Both the position numbers and the translations under genes were made by a program. The notes beneath the pieces are model-generated. The model was not told where the DNA came from. It saw only the letters and a program-made list of their open reading frames with translations, and made no database searches. Shown here piece after piece: positions 23,702-35,840 of a stretch of 64,000 nucleotides of DNA (positions are counted from its first letter, which is position 1; each line of letters begins with the position of its first letter). The DNA is from Desmodus rotundus (lineage: Eukaryota > Chordata > Mammalia > Chiroptera > Phyllostomidae): positions 1 to 64,000 of the forward strand of contig NW_026527292.1 of the NCBI RefSeq assembly GCF_022682495.2, written 5' to 3'.

Positions 23702-24169
23702 ATTATGAGGAATGACACCTCAGTACAATTCAGCAGGATAAGTGGTTGATTCCAGGGGAATATGAATGACTTTGGATAGCAGGGGTATTCAGAAGTGCGT
23801 TTGAAAATGTCTAAATGTCAGGGCTGGCCAGTTACCTTGTCACTGGATTCCAGATTAACAGCCAAGAGCGCAATAAGCATATTTTCTGTGACATTTCTTG
23901 GATCTGGCTGTGTAGCGTGATAGAGTCGGGTTTCTACAAGTTCCAGGTATGCTTGAAAATCACGTGTAATTTGGTTTGTCTTATGCAGAATCCGTAAACA
24001 ACGAGGAGGAAAATTTATTTAAAGTTCTCTACGAAGAGGTAAGAACAAGTGAAGAAAAATACAAGCACTTTCACTTTTTTTATATCCCCCTGTGGACATG
24101 TGTACCGGCTCGTTTACTCAACTTTGCCTAGAGTGCGTTTACTATTTTAGGGTCCTCGTTCGGGTAAAA

Positions 24170-24245
24170 AGCGAAGGAACCTTTGTGGGACGCCAATTGT
24201 AGAGCGTGTCTTCCAACTGACGGTCTCTGCTGCCACCTTTTGGCC
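24170..24245 (+). mobile_element. Mariner 3'-end remnant next to a CTCF-like core
   Basis: GGGTAAAAAGCGAAGGAACC is a mariner 3' terminal region joined directly to body sequence, so nearly the entire element has been deleted in this unit. At 24,229-24,245 the + strand reads GCTGCCACCTTTTGGCC; its complement scores 13/15 against the CTCF core. This is the only unit in array I with such a short spacing (544 bases) to the previous core. Confidence 0.6.
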
Positions 24246-24747
24246 ATTCTTGGGAATGACATCTCAGTGCAGGTCAGCAGGAAAACTGGTTGATTCCAGT
24301 AGAATGTCAATGACTTTGGGTGGCAGTGGTATTTACAAGTGCATTCGAAAACATCTAAATTTCAGGGGTGTCCAGTTACCTTGTGACTGGTATTCAGGTT
24401 AAGGGCAAAGGAGCCATTGATAGGTTTTATGTGACGTTTCTCAGAACTGGCTCTGTAGCGTAGTAGCGTCAGTCTTTGACACGTTGAAGGTGTGCTTGAA
24501 ATTCGTTTGTCTTTGCTTTGTTGCAGCTTCCTTAAACAACGTGGAGGTAAAATTTATACAGAATTCTGCACCAAGAGGTGCAGGAAAAAAAGCAAAGTAA
24601 AATATCAGCGCTATCAGTGTATGTACTCTTGTTTCCTCAACTTTGCCTGGAGTTCCTTTTCCATTTTCGGTTCCTCCTACATGTGCAAACCTTGTACATT
24701 TCCAGTTTCTGCGTCTGACTTCTGCATTGAGGGGTGAAGAATTCTTT

Positions 24748-24790
24748 ATCAAATAAATAAATAAATACAATCTTAAAAAAATAAAAAGAG
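24748..24790. repeat. A/T-rich tail, probable SINE or LINE remnant
   Basis: AAATAAATAAATAAATACAA and AAAAAAATAAAAAG sit exactly where the mariner 5' portion should be, immediately before mariner M3. It looks like the A-rich tail of a retroposon whose head is lost. The family is uncertain. Confidence 0.45.
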
Positions 24791-25385
24791 GATATTTCAA
24801 AGAAGAAAAGGAGCATCTTCGTGCAAAGAATGTGGTAGTGTGTACGTGGTGGGTTCGGGAGAGAGTACTTTAGTAGAACATGCTTGCGGAAAACCAGTGG
24901 GGTTACTTGCAACAGGTATGGCTCCCGATTAAATCAACTGAAAGCACCACTCCAGGGAGAGCCAGCAGTTTGTCATCAGAAGACACGGAAGCTTGTGGAT
25001 AAGGTGAGAGTGTTGTTTCCCTTTGGTGACCAGGCCAACGTGTTCCCAGCCTGGCTGCCCAGTCGTGATTTGTGCACAGTACCCAGCAGACCTCGCAACT
25101 TTGCATGGCTGTTTAGTTCAGTCTTTCTGAATTTCTCTTAATGGAGAGAAGTTTCCATTCCCTGGAAGACTGCAGAAGGCACTTGGAAGAATTCTCTGTT
25201 CCAACAGATAACAATATTTTGGGAAGATGGAATGGTAGGTTGCCTGAAAGATGGCAGAGGGTGGTTGAAGAAAACGTTGAAACTGTGGTTCAGTCACGTT
25301 GTTGGGGGAAAATGAAGAATGTGCCTGTCATTGCAACTCCCGGTACAAACCGTAGGATCCCTTTGGCAAAGATCAAAGTACCCGT
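24791..25385 (+). mobile_element. 5'-deleted mariner M3
   Basis: Only the 3' half of the transposase region survives, from about AAGGAGCATCTTCGTGCAAA to the 3' terminal repeat near CCCTTTGGCAAAGATC. A readable C-terminal piece (25,141-25,443) begins MERSFHSLEDCRRHLEEF and includes LGRWNGRLPERWQRVVEEN, typical of mariner C termini. The N-terminal half is missing, so it is dead. Confidence 0.8.
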
Positions 25386-25404
25386 GTTCCAAATGTGCAT
25401 ATCT

Positions 25405-25421
25405 GCTGCCCTCTCGTGGCC
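25405..25421 (-). promoter_or_regulatory. CTCF-like motif
   Basis: The + strand reads GCTGCCCTCTCGTGGCC; complement GGCCACGAGAGGGCAGC scores 14/15. It includes the GAGGGCAGC form seen in strong sites and an upstream GG. Confidence 0.65.
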
Positions 25422-26160
25422 GTTTTGCGGAATGACACTTTAGTGCGAGTCCCCAGGAGAATTGGTTGATTTCTGTGGAATATCAATGACTTTTGACAGC
25501 AATATTAATTACAAGTGCATTTCAAGACATCTAAATGTAAGGATTATGAGGTTACTTTCTGATTGGCTTCTAGATTAAGGGCAAAGGAAGCACTAAACGT
25601 GTATTATGTGACATTTGTTGGAACTGGCTTTTAGCATGATAGAGTCAGGTTTTTACAAGGTCTAAGTTGTTTGAATTTTTTTGTAATTTGTCTTGTGTGT
25701 TGCAGCTTCTTTAAACAAGGGGAAAATAAAATGTATTCAAAAATCTCCACTCAGAGGTAAAATCAAATCAAATTGCTATCATTTTCTGTACGTGCCCTTC
25801 CAGACACGTCTAGAGGCCTGTTTCCTAGAGTGTGTCTTGGCTTCATTTACTCTTTTCGGTTCCTCAAATGAGTGCCACTCTTGTACAATTTGAGGTCTTG
25901 TGCCTAACACGTGTGTTTAAGGGTACAGATTTTGTTCAAGTTTAAGTATGTAGTATGTTTAGCATCATTCAGTTCAAACCATTTTGTAACTCACAATGTG
26001 GTTCATTTTGGAGGTTCTGTAGGAGTCTATCTCAGAAGTACCAAGCAGGAGAACTTTCCAGTCACCCATTTTCAGTGAACTCTAGCTTTAGTGCTGCGAG
26101 AGCAAAACACATACTGTAATTGATTTCAATGGTGCAATTCTGGTTGAACCTTTCTTTATA

Positions 26161-27471
26161 CTGGGTTGGCCCAAAAGTCAGTACGGTCCCCACCACCCTT
26201 TTGCCATCCTACCCCTTCTTGTTACTCTGGATTGCATACTTGGATTGTCTTTAACTTCATGTGAAACTGTTCTGTTAGAATGTATCATGACAGATGTCAT
26301 ACCAGCATGCGTTTCAATAAAAAACTCATCAAAACCATTGAGTGATGTTGTGGCCATTTTCATCCTGAAGATGGCTGAACATAAGGAACAGTTTTGGCAC
26401 ATTAGGCTCTGTCATTTCAAGAAAGGTGAAAGCACATCTGGAATGCCAAAATAAAGATTTGTAGTGTGTATGGAGAAGGCTCCCTTAGGTGGTGAAATGT
26501 GTCGAAGTGATTTGCCAAGTTTCACGCCCAAGATTTCTCGCACAGAGATGCCCCACAGGTCTGGCAGACCAGTAGCAGTTCACGGCCATTGAGTCCAGAC
26601 CTTAACTGAGGACAGACCACGTTATGCTATGTGGGAGACAGGTGACATACTCAAAGTATCCAAATTGAGCATTGAAAATCATTTGCACCTGCATGATTAC
26701 GTGAATGGCTTTGATGTTTGGGTTCCATACATATTGAAGGGATGGGGGGGACTTTCTTGACCTCATTCCCACATGCGGTTTTCTAGTGAAACCTAAGGAA
26801 ACTGTTCTGCTTGCAAGCAAATTGCTAGGGGCGTATGAACTGTTAAACTTTGAGAATAATGTGGAACAGGAGAGATGGTGGGCAAATGAAGGAACCACCA
26901 GCAGCAGCTCCTCCACAGGGCGGTCTTCATCCAGAGCAGGTGATGTTGCCTATGTGGTGATATGGGAGGGATTCCTGTAGGAGATGCTCCTTGGGGAAAA
27001 CCAGTGGGATATTTGCAACACATGCTGGCCCATCAGACGAATTGTAAGTACTGCCGGTTGACAGAGTCGAAGCAAAAGACGGGAAAGCTTCAGGATGAGG
27101 TGGGAGAGTATGTTTCTCTTTGGTGACCAGGGAAAGACGGTTCTAGCCTGGCCGCACAGTCGTGATTCATTAGCAGAACTCACCAGAAATTGCACCTTTG
27201 CATGGCTGTTTAGTTCCGTATCCCGAGTTTCTCCGTGGAGAGAAATTTCTGTTCCCTGGAAGACTGCAGAAGGCACCTGGAAGAACTCTCTGCTGCTAAA
27301 GGTATCAGTGCTGTGGGACGATGGAATGGGAAGTTGCCTGAAAGATATCAGAGGCCAGTGGAACGGAATGGCGATGACGTTGTGCAGTTATAATTTTTGG
27401 GGAAAATGAAAAGTGTGCGGGACATTGCATCTTACCATAAAAAGCTAAGGAACCTTTCAACCAAGGCATTA
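26161..27471 (+). mobile_element. Dead mariner M4, nearly full length
   Basis: It begins after TTATA with CTGGGTTGGCCCAAAAGTCA and ends near AGGAACCTTTCAACCAAGGC. Transposase relics include the HTH segment (HKEQFWHIRLCHFKKGEST, about 26,380), a NHLHLHDYVNGFDVWVP-like linker (about 26,680-26,730) and a C-terminal WKTAEGTWKNS region. It has stops and frameshifts and no first catalytic block. The third catalytic Asp position reads Leu-His. It aligns with M5 at an offset near 20,070. Confidence 0.85.
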
Positions 27472-27501
27472 GTGCGACGTGCATTGCCTGTGTCAGTCTA
27501 T

Positions 27502-27518
27502 GCTGCCATCTCGTGGCC
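27502..27518 (-). promoter_or_regulatory. CTCF-like motif
   Basis: The + strand reads GCTGCCATCTCGTGGCC; complement 14/15 with the core CpG retained. It is 2,097 bases from the previous full unit's core. Confidence 0.6.
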
Positions 27519-28104
27519 ATTTTTGGGAATGACACCTTAGTGCGGGTCAGCAGGAAAAGCTGTTGATTCCACTGGGAATATCTTTGACTTTTCATAGTAG
27601 TGCAATTTAGATACTCAGTTGAAGACGTCCAAATGTCAGGACTGTGCAGTTACTTTGTATCTGGTCTCCAGATATCGGCCAAGGGAGCAATAAGACTATT
27701 TTCTGTGACGTTTTTTGGAACTGGCTTTGTAGCGTAATAGAGGCAGGTTTTTACAAGTGCCAAGTGTGCTTGAAAATCGCTTGTAATTTGACTTTCATTG
27801 CAGGTTCTTTAAATATCATGGAGGTCAAATTTATTTGAAATTGTCCACCGAGAGGCAAATAAAAGTAAAGTAATATACAAGCGCTCTCATTTTATGTACG
27901 TGCCCCTGAGGACATGTCTACGGGCTCGTTTCCTCCACTTTGCCTGGACGTGGTTTACTATTTTAGGTTCCTCCCACAGGTGCAAAACTTGTGCATTTCC
28001 AGCTTCTGTTTCTAACCTGTGCATTGAAGGGTAAGAATTTCTTTCTTAAGTTTTCATACAGAGCATCTTTACCATCAGTCAGTCATGTGCAGTTATTTTG
28101 GTTT

Positions 28105-29607
28105 TTTGAAATTTATTTAAATTTATTTATTTACTTACTATATTTATTTTTAAAGTTTTTATTGATTATGGTATTATGGTTTTCCCAATTTTCCCCCTTT
28201 ATCCCTCCTCCTCCCTGCACCCCTTACCCTCCAGCATTCCTCCCTTGCTTAGTTCATGTCCATGCCTTGTACATGTAAGTTCTTTGCGTTCTGTTTCCTA
28301 TACCATTTTTATCCCTCCCATCTAGTTTATGCCTACTTTTATACTTCTTTTTCCCTGTACCTTTGCCCCCCTATTCCTCCCTTCCCCCTCCCCGCTGAAA
28401 TCCCTCCACATGATGTCCATTTCTCTGATTCTGTTCCTGTTCTAGTTGTTTGCTTAGTTTTGGTTTTCCTTTTTTTTCTTTTCTTTTTGGTTCAATTGTT
28501 GAGAGTTGTGAGTGTGTTGTCATTTCACTGTTCATAATTTTGGATCTTCTTCAATTTCTTAGGTAAGTCCCTTTAACATTTCATAGAATAAGGGCTTGGT
28601 GATGATGAACTCCTTTAACTCTACCTTATCTGGGAAGCAGTGTATCTGCCCTTCCATTCTGAACGATAGCTTTACTTGATAGAGTAGTCTTGGATGGAGG
28701 TCCTTGCCTTTCATGACTTTGAATACTTCTTTTCAGCCCATTCTTGCCTGTAAGGTTTCTTTGGAGAAATCAGCTGATAGCATTATGGATACTCCTTTGT
28801 AGTTAACTGTCTCCTTTTCTCTTGCTGCTTTTAATATTATCTCTTTATCGTTAATCTTGGATAACTTAATGATGATGTGCCTTAGTGTGTTCCTCTTTGG
28901 GTCCACCTTCTTTGGGACTGTCTGGGCTTCCTGGACTTCCTAGAAGTCTATTTCCTTCTCCAGATTGGGGAAGTTTTTCTTCATTTTTTGTTGAAATAAG
29001 TTTTCAATTTCTTGCTCTTGTTGTTCTCCTTCTGGCACCCCTACGATTTGGGTATTGGAACATTTAAAGTTGTCCCAGAGGTTCGTAAGCTTCTCTTCAT
29101 TTTTTGAATTCTTTCTTCATTTTGTTCCAGTTGCATGTTTATTTCATCCTTTCATTCCAAAGAGTTGATTTGAGTCCTGGTTTCCTTCCTGTCACTGTTG
29201 GTTCCCTGAATATTTTACTTTATTTCACTTTGGGTAGTCTTCATTTGTCCTTTCATCTTGCGACCAAGCTCAGTCAGTTCTGTGAGCATTTTGATCACCA
29301 GGGCTTTTAACTCTCCGTCAGATAGGTTGGCTATCTGCTCATCGCTTAGCTCTCTTTCTGGAGTTTTGCTCTGTTCTTTCGCTTGGGCCATATTTCTTTG
29401 TTTTGGTGCACCAGTCTGGTTGGTCTGGTTGACTGTTTCTTTAATTCCTTTGTTGTCAGAATTCCACGCATGTTGATTTTGTGGCACTTCTGGTTGTTTA
29501 TTGATTTTGGATTGGTTGTTATCTTCCTTTTGGTTGTGTGAGGAAGTGAAGGGTTTCTACCTATGGCCCCATCTTTGTCGGAACCTCAGAGAATCTGATT
29601 TTGTTTT
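28105..29607 (-). mobile_element. Antisense HAL1, 5'-truncated
   Basis: Read on the minus strand, it carries the end of the 5' region, ORF1 and the same 3' UTR type as the HAL1 at 2,571. On the + strand this gives TCCCTCCTCCTCCCTGCACC, CTGTTCCTGTTCTAGTTG, CTTTCATGACTTTGAATAC and similar words. ORF1 is broken; its N-terminal part is open at 29,215-29,487 (ELSDEQIANLSDGELKALVI). It lies between a U unit and X copy 2. The same insertion, with more lost, is at 48,156-48,915. Confidence 0.85.
29215..29487 (-). pseudogene. HAL1 ORF1 fragment
   Basis: The 90-codon open piece covers the ORF1 N terminus. The true ORF1 start is probably the internal Met of MAQAKEQSKTPE (near 29,392), because the preceding residues correspond to 5' UTR. 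It is followed downstream (toward 28,560) by frame-disrupted RRM and C-terminal sequence. Non-functional. Confidence 0.75.
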
Positions 29608-29680
29608 TTTGAAACTTGGTCCATAGTACAATATGGTCAATGAAAACAAAAAGAAAGAAAAGTTCCAAGCGTGGTTCCCT

Positions 29681-29697
29681 GCTGACATCTCTTGTTC
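29681..29697 (-). promoter_or_regulatory. Heavily degraded CTCF-like motif
   Basis: The + strand reads GCTGACATCTCTTGTTC; complement 11/15. It is the counterpart of 5,834 and decayed further. Confidence 0.25.
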
Positions 29698-30131
29698 ATT
29701 TTGGGAATAACACCTCAGTGCCTGTCAACAAGAAAAGTAGTTGATTCTAGTGGAATGTCAATGACTGTTGATGGCAATGGTGTTTAGAAGTGTATTTTAA
29801 AATGTGCACAGGTGAGGACTGCCCAGTTACCTTGTGACTGGTTTCCAGATTAGTGAAAATGAAGCAATAAACGTGTTCTATGTGCCATTTGTTGGAAGTT
29901 GCTGTATAGTGTAATAGAGTCAGGTTTTTAGGAGTTGCAAGTGTGCTCGAAAATCATTTGCAATTTGCTTTGTTTGTTGCAGCTTGCTTAACCAATGAAG
30001 AAAGTAAAATGTATTTAAAATAAATTTTAACCGAAGAGGTTTAAAAAAATAAAACTGCTATCATTTTATACATAAAAATCATACAAACCATTTGGCCAAG
30101 CCACTAATACATGTCCCAAGTGTGTATCTCC

Positions 30132-30148
30132 GCTGCCATCTGGTGGGA
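30132..30148 (-). promoter_or_regulatory. CTCF-like motif, full consensus match
   Basis: The + strand reads GCTGCCATCTGGTGGGA; the complement TCCCACCAGATGGCAGC matches CCASYAGRKGGCRSY at 15/15. It is the best site in the X modules and 451 bases from the degraded partner. Confidence 0.7.
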
Positions 30149-31974
30149 ATTGTTGGAATAACATCTTAGTGCAGGTCAGCAGGAAAAGTGGTTGATTATA
30201 GTGGAATATCAGTGACTGTTGATTTTTTTTTTTAAAGACTGTTTTGAGGTACAAGTCTCAGGTCCCAATGCTACTCACCAGTTCCTTGGGACCACTCTGT
30301 ATGAGCACATCATCTGGACCAGACACCAGATTTGGGGGTGTCCCATGGATTCTTTTCTTTGATTATATCTTTAAATTATTCCTTGTCTACAGAAAAGGTA
30401 TTTATTTTGCTTGTTATTTACCACACAATTTACTAAGTTGTATTATTTATAATAACTTTAAGTTGATATTGATGAGTGGTCAAGGTAAATAAGATATCAT
30501 GCAAAAATAAAATTACATTACTTTAGTTGTGTAAAATATGAAAAAATAGTTAAAGCTTGGAATAAAACATGAAGACATGAACAGTTAAATGTGTTAGTTA
30601 TAAGTTCATTAGTAATTAAATAAAATAGTAACATGAATCTTAGCATTATAAATGAGTTCAGGGCCTGGAGCAATGGTGTTCTAGAAATCAGAAGTATTTT
30701 ATAAGTAAATTGTGCCCCTTTTAGGTTATCTGAGGAACTGGCAATATGGCAAATGTCCACATTTTCAAAGAGGAGAACGTTTGATGGTGAATTCTGGAAA
30801 ATAAAAGAGTAAGATTGTAGATTCTAAGTTATTTGAAGAAACAATTACTGAAGAGTGATTTATGGGCAATGAAAAGAGACAGTGAGCCTCAGTGCTGTGG
30901 TTTATCACATGTGGTGCAGTCTCTTAAGGTGCCATGTCTTCCTTGGCTTGTGAGCTTTCCCAGGTGTCTTCTTAGCGGAGGACATTTGTCCCCAGTCTTT
31001 GCAAGACAGCTAGCTGGCATTGTTATTTTTGTTGTTGTTGTTTAGCTCTCAGCCTCCAGGCTGCCTGTCCAGAGAGAGGTGTGCTTTCAGATCCAGGGTG
31101 CAAAGTCACATGCTGTTTGTATTCTAATGGACTCTTCATCCTGCTCCATACAGAGGAGGGTTTCTCATGGCTACGGATCATTCTTTCTCCTGGGAGATTT
31201 TTCTCTGCATTGTAGGTGCTTATTTGCAGTCCTTACCTCTGTTCAGTGCATGCCAGTAACTCCCACCTTAACCCCACCCTAAGGACAGTCTGAAAGGTGT
31301 CCACACAATGTGCCAAATGTCCCCTTGGGGGGAAAGTCAACCTTAGGTGAAAACCACTGATCTTGAAGCTGGATCATCTTTGGAACCTGAGTGATCTGGC
31401 TCAGGTAAGAGTGTTTTTGGTAAGAAGTGTTTTCACTATCAACCACGCAAATTATTTTCTATCCAATTGTGATTTATTGTGGCGTGGTTATTTAGAAGTG
31501 TATTTCATGATTTGTAAATATAAGTACTTTCTAGCTATCTGTGTTACTGATTTCTTGATTAATGGCAGTGATAGGAAGAAATAGATATAATTCTAAATAA
31601 ATGTCAGTCCTTTGAAGTTCGTTGGAACTTGCTTTATATCACTCTATGGTCAGTTTTAAGAAAAGTTCCCAGGGTGCTTGGAAAGCATCTGTGGCGTATT
31701 TGCATTTTTGGGGTGTAGTGAAGTACTTATGCACATTGAATGCAATTTGCTTCTCATGGTATTTTTTATATTTTTACCAATTTTTGTGGGCTGTATTGGT
31801 TTTGAAACAGAATCTGAATTATAGAGGTTTATTAAATCTCCTATTATGAATATTAATTTGTGTATTTTTCCACATAGCTCTGTTCTATATAATTTTGAGT
31901 TTATATTATTAAGTGAATAAAAATTTGGAACTATCTGGTAAATTGAACTTACTGATATGAAGTACTCCTCTTTA

Positions 31975-32283
31975 TTTGTAGTAGTGTTTTTTTCTTTTTT
32001 TTTTTTGCTTTCTGGTCTACTATAGGTTATATAATTTTCATTTGGTTAATGTTCGTGTACTATATTTTTCCCATTCTTTCACATTAGATCTCTTGGTATG
32101 TTTTAGATAGCTCTCATTGTTTTATATTAGTTGTGAGTGGCTATCAAAATCAATTAAAGCATTGATCTTGGTGGAGGATGTCATGTAGGGGGCCCAATAT
32201 TTTTCCCCTTCAGTTGTTCCAACACCTTGTTTTATATCAGAAATATTTTCCCACATATGTAAGGAGATATTTTTATCATAGAA
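31975..32283 (-). mobile_element. Ancient LINE-1 fragment, antisense (X copy 2)
   Basis: Equivalent to 8,100-8,400, with GATGTCATGTAGGGGGCCCA retained. It is cut short at the junction shared with copy 3. Confidence 0.55.
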
Positions 32284-33474
32284 AATAACCATGGCACCTC
32301 ACATCATCGCTGCCTCATTTATGCTCTTCTGCGTGTGGGGTTTCTGACTCTCTCCTGTGAGTGAGGTTCTCCAGCCTATGTATGTCTTACATTTGGCCAT
32401 TTTCATTTGCTAACCTGTGTCATACCTGTTGGATTATTAGACCAGCCCAAAGATTCCTGAGGTCACAGGAAAGGTTGTTTCCCCACCAGGAAAGCAAGCA
32501 CTCAGGTGTTTAATATGAGGTGAATTAGGGGGGTACATGTATGTCACCATTTACTTAAGGAAGATTTAAGAATTTAAGTAAAATAAGTTATTCTCAAAAC
32601 TGAATGATTATGTCAGCGAAATAGGGAACAATGTACAAATGTACCTTGTGGATATACAACTTCTATTAAAAGTTTCAAAGGTGGCAATGAAGAGGGCTAA
32701 CATTTTGCACTTGGCAGGTTGATTATAAACTGGCTGTTAAGAAAGGGAAGACTGAGAAATTATGTAGGATTGTCATCTCATTTCTTCCTAAGAGGTTTAG
32801 TTGCCACAGTTTGGTTTAGGAAGAGAGCTTCGGTACCATCACCTCAGCTTCAGACAGTGACACTCCTAGCAAGAGCCTGTTGACCCTCTTACCCTACTCC
32901 TTGTGTCTTAAGGTTTTGGGAATTGCCCGACAGAAATTAACCTGCCAGGTATGCTGGCTTTTTTTCTAAATTGCCTGCATGTTCCCCATTTACCTTTGAA
33001 ATCTAAGACTCTGTTCTTCCATTCTCCAAAATACCCTGTATACCCAATATCACCTCCTTATGTTTGGTATTCATTTGAATATGAATTCCCCTTGCCCATG
33101 TGTTTGACATTGAATACCTCCCGTTAATTAGATTATGTTAATTTGGTTGTTATCCCAGCTCTTAGAACTTAGAAGGTATGGCAAAAATAATGTTTTAAAC
33201 CCTGCAGTGTTGGTGAGCTGGCTGTGTGACATGCATGGCTGGGACACTAACTTCTGGAAAGTGCAGCCTCTGAGAGATCATGGACATCTGCTGGCAAAAG
33301 TAAGCATTAATATTATTTTTTTTGCTCTGTCAGCCTTTTTGGTCTATTTCTGCAGGGTTTGGTATAATTTAGTATTGCCGAGAGTTATTTTCCCCTCTTG
33401 TGCAATTACATTGGCATGAAAGTGTTTCTGAGGCGAGCTGCTCAGACTTAAAGAGTCAGGAATGTTCTTTATGG

Positions 33475-33905
33475 GCTCCTGGCTCTGTTTACATTGTGAG
33501 GACTCGGTTCTGCTCCTGCATGTGGCAACTGGGCTGCACTGTCCAGCTCTAACCCTGGAGTGTGGATGTGGGGTCCTGGTTACACATCTGGGTTCCGTCT
33601 CCTGGGTCTGTGGCCTGGGGTTGGATCTGTGTCTGTGTGTCTGGGATCTGGAGGCTCCGTGGGTGTGGCTTCGTGTCCTGGATTTGTGTATGGGGTCCGT
33701 GTGCAGCTCTGGCTCTCGGGTCTGATGTATGGAACCTGGTGTCCAGGGTTCTCTGTCAGTCTCTGGTGTCGAGTGTCTGGCATTCAAGGTTGATGGTCTT
33801 GCTTGGGTTGTGGGGACAGTTTGGGATTGGGGCTGAGGTCTGGGGTTCAACTTTTGGTTCTGGGTCTGCTCCGGGGTACAGGTTCTGGACTCCGGGCCTC
33901 TGTTC
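33475..33905. repeat. GT-rich degenerate block, X copy 2
   Basis: Same GGGTCTGTGG-type words as at 10,530. Open frames here (198 codons antisense at 33,344-33,940; 124 codons sense at 33,562-33,936) result from base bias. It ends at the LTR insertion. Confidence 0.75.
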
Positions 33906-33906
33906 T

Positions 33907-34787
33907 TGTTACGGAACAGACAGGGCGGAAGGATGAACAATGTACTATTACTGAAAGGACTCCCCCTTTGTCTCTGGGGGTTCCCCCAACACCTACTAGG
34001 TTCGCAATGCCCGCCACTAGAGGAAAGACGTCTCTCAATGCCAGAGACTGGTGAAAAGGAAAGAAATTATTTATTTAAAAGTTATACAGTCCTTCCTTCT
34101 CCCTCTGCCCAGTCTGGGGTACTGTATCTCAGGAAAAGAAGTCGAAGTCTGTGATTCAGGCTCCAGGCACCATCAGATGAGTCACCGCCACGGGGTCCCC
34201 ACTCTGCCAAAGCAGCATGGTTCTCCCCCTTCTCTGTCAAAGCCATGGGTCCTCTCTTGGTATGGCTGCCGCACCTGGCTTTAAATCCCAGTGCCCATCT
34301 TCCCCTGCATCCCCATTTCCGACTCCTCCCACAATCAGTTACACCTGCCAGCATTCCCTATCCTCCCAGCTTGACTGGACTGCCACAGTAAGTCTGGGCA
34401 TGTGTGGCCCCATGGCATGGAGCAAATCCTCTCCCAAGTTCTCACACAGGCGCTGTAACCAGAGGGAGTTGCTTCCCAGTTACATCTTGGGTGGAAGTCA
34501 CTCCCAGCTTCCTGGCTCAAAGCATGGCCACAGCTATTTAACATATCCATGAAACCAGTTAAAGGTTATAGATATGTTAAGTGACCATGCCAGAGGTTAG
34601 CTGCACAGCTGTTGTTATACAAAACAGCTCTGAAAGGCCCTGCTCCATGTGTCCCTTCCCCCACCTCAGGCTTGTGGGGGTGGGAACATCCTATACATAT
34701 TTTCCTAATATTTCCTGGACTCCTTGAGTTCTGGACGCCATTACAGATCCCTATTTGGGGCCCTCGTCTTGGCTGCACCCCGTTTCA
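33907..34787. mobile_element. Solo LTR inserted in X copy 2
   Basis: The 881-base insert runs from TGTTACGGAACAG to CCCCGTTTCA, with the canonical TG...CA ends. TTCT precedes it (33,903-33,906) and follows it (34,788-34,791); paralogues at 10,950 and 51,475 carry the uninterrupted target. A related LTR is at 44,755-45,848, where the match stops near CCATTACA, about 42 bases earlier. Orientation is unclear: TGGGGCCCTCGTCTTGGC near the 3' end resembles a leader/primer region on +, whereas AATAAATAATTTC on the minus strand could be a polyA signal. No viral gene is present. Confidence 0.7.
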
Positions 34788-34829
34788 TTCTGTCCTGAGT
34801 CTGTCTGTGCCATCTTGCATCTGCGAAGT

Positions 34830-35260
34830 GCTGGTCACTGGCTCCAATTCAATGCCAGCAGGAGTTCCGGAGTTGGGGTGTGGGGAAGAAGGGAACTTTA
34901 GTGCAAATAGCTCCATTTTGATACTAATGGCTGTGAGTGCAGCAAGGCCGTTAGGAAGCTCAGTATTGTTCCAGGTGAATCACGAAGCAGCACCTCTGTG
35001 GGTCAGCCCAATGGTGCTGCTGCTTAGTTGTGAAAGCACCATGGTTGTGAGGGGGCCCTGAAGTGAGGCAGCCCTGGGGCAAGTTCCCCCTCAGCCTGTG
35101 CTGCTCATTCTAGTCTGGTCCTGTCATTTCCTATCAGCTCGGCTGCATTTGCACACAAAGAAGGGAGCATTGGATAATGGGCCCCTCGGAGTGAGGAGAT
35201 GGGGCTGGGTGAGCAGAGAAAAGGCCTCTGGTGTTGTCACCAGAGAAGTCTAGGTTATTT
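34830..35260. repeat. Conserved tail block, X copy 2
   Basis: It resumes after the LTR with CTCCAATTCAATGCCAGCAG and matches 10,998 and 51,530 onward. It lacks about 20 bases near 35,105 present in copies 1 and 3. Confidence 0.75.
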
Positions 35261-35823
35261 TTATTCATAAATTATGCCAAGTTTTCCTCTCATACTTTCT
35301 TTTTTCCCAACCTGAGACTGCCATTTTTGTGGCAGCTTATTTACATTATACAGGAAAATAAAAATTAATTCAAAATCCTATCCAAAGAGGTAATAGCTGC
35401 TATTGTTTTACGTGTAAACCCATCCAGACATCTCTCCTTGCCTATTTCCATTCTTCTACTCTCCTGGAGTTAATTTATTATCCTGCATTTCTAATATGGA
35501 TGCAAACCTTGTGAATTTTCAGCTGTATGTCCGTAATGTGCAATTATCATGGCATTTTCCAATTGGTTTTTAAGGTATGATTGTTATTATTATTCAGTTC
35601 CAATTATTTTAAATTCCAATTGTGATTCATTTTGAGGGACATTTAGAAGTGTATTTCATAACTTTTAAATGTAAGAACTTTGTAGTTACTTTTTACAACT
35701 GATTTCTAGATCAGCTACAATGAGAGCAAGAAACATACTTCATGTAATTTCAATCCTTTGAATTATTTTGGAATCTTCATTACAATCTTGTCAATGTAAA
35801 AAACGTTCTAAGCATGCATCTCT

Positions 35824-35840
35824 GCTGCCATCTCGTGGTC
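35824..35840 (-). promoter_or_regulatory. CTCF-like motif
   Basis: The + strand reads GCTGCCATCTCGTGGTC; complement 14/15. It is identical in core to 52,566; the matching position in X copy 1 (about 12,000) has lost the core. Confidence 0.6.

Larger units (their letters stand above)
20985..28104 (+). repeat. U-repeat array I
   Basis: Four to five units share one body: CTCF-like core, GGGAATGACACC, CAGGAAAAGTGGTTGATTCC, TCTAAATGTAAGGACT, AGTTACCTTGTGACTGGTTT, GCAATAAACGTG, TTGGAACTGGCTTTATAG, GTGTGCTTGAAAATC, then a TTTACTATTTTAGGTTCCTC stretch leading to the mariner site. Core-to-core distances are 2,086 (21,599 to 23,685), 1,720 with one extra core (to 25,405) and 2,097 (to 27,502). The bodies are non-coding. 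Confidence 0.8.

Noticed and set aside
24748..24790. Carnivore-type SINE
   Set aside because: The A/T-rich tail looks similar to such tails, but no head is present and other elements point to a bat.
33287..33296. Additional CTCF-like site (CATCTGCTGG)
   Set aside because: Only part of the core is present; paralogues at 10,328 and 50,860 read TTTCCTGG and CTCCTGG, so there is no conserved motif.
33344..33940. 198-codon antisense frame
   Set aside because: Same base-composition artefact in X copy 2, and the frame runs partly into LTR sequence.
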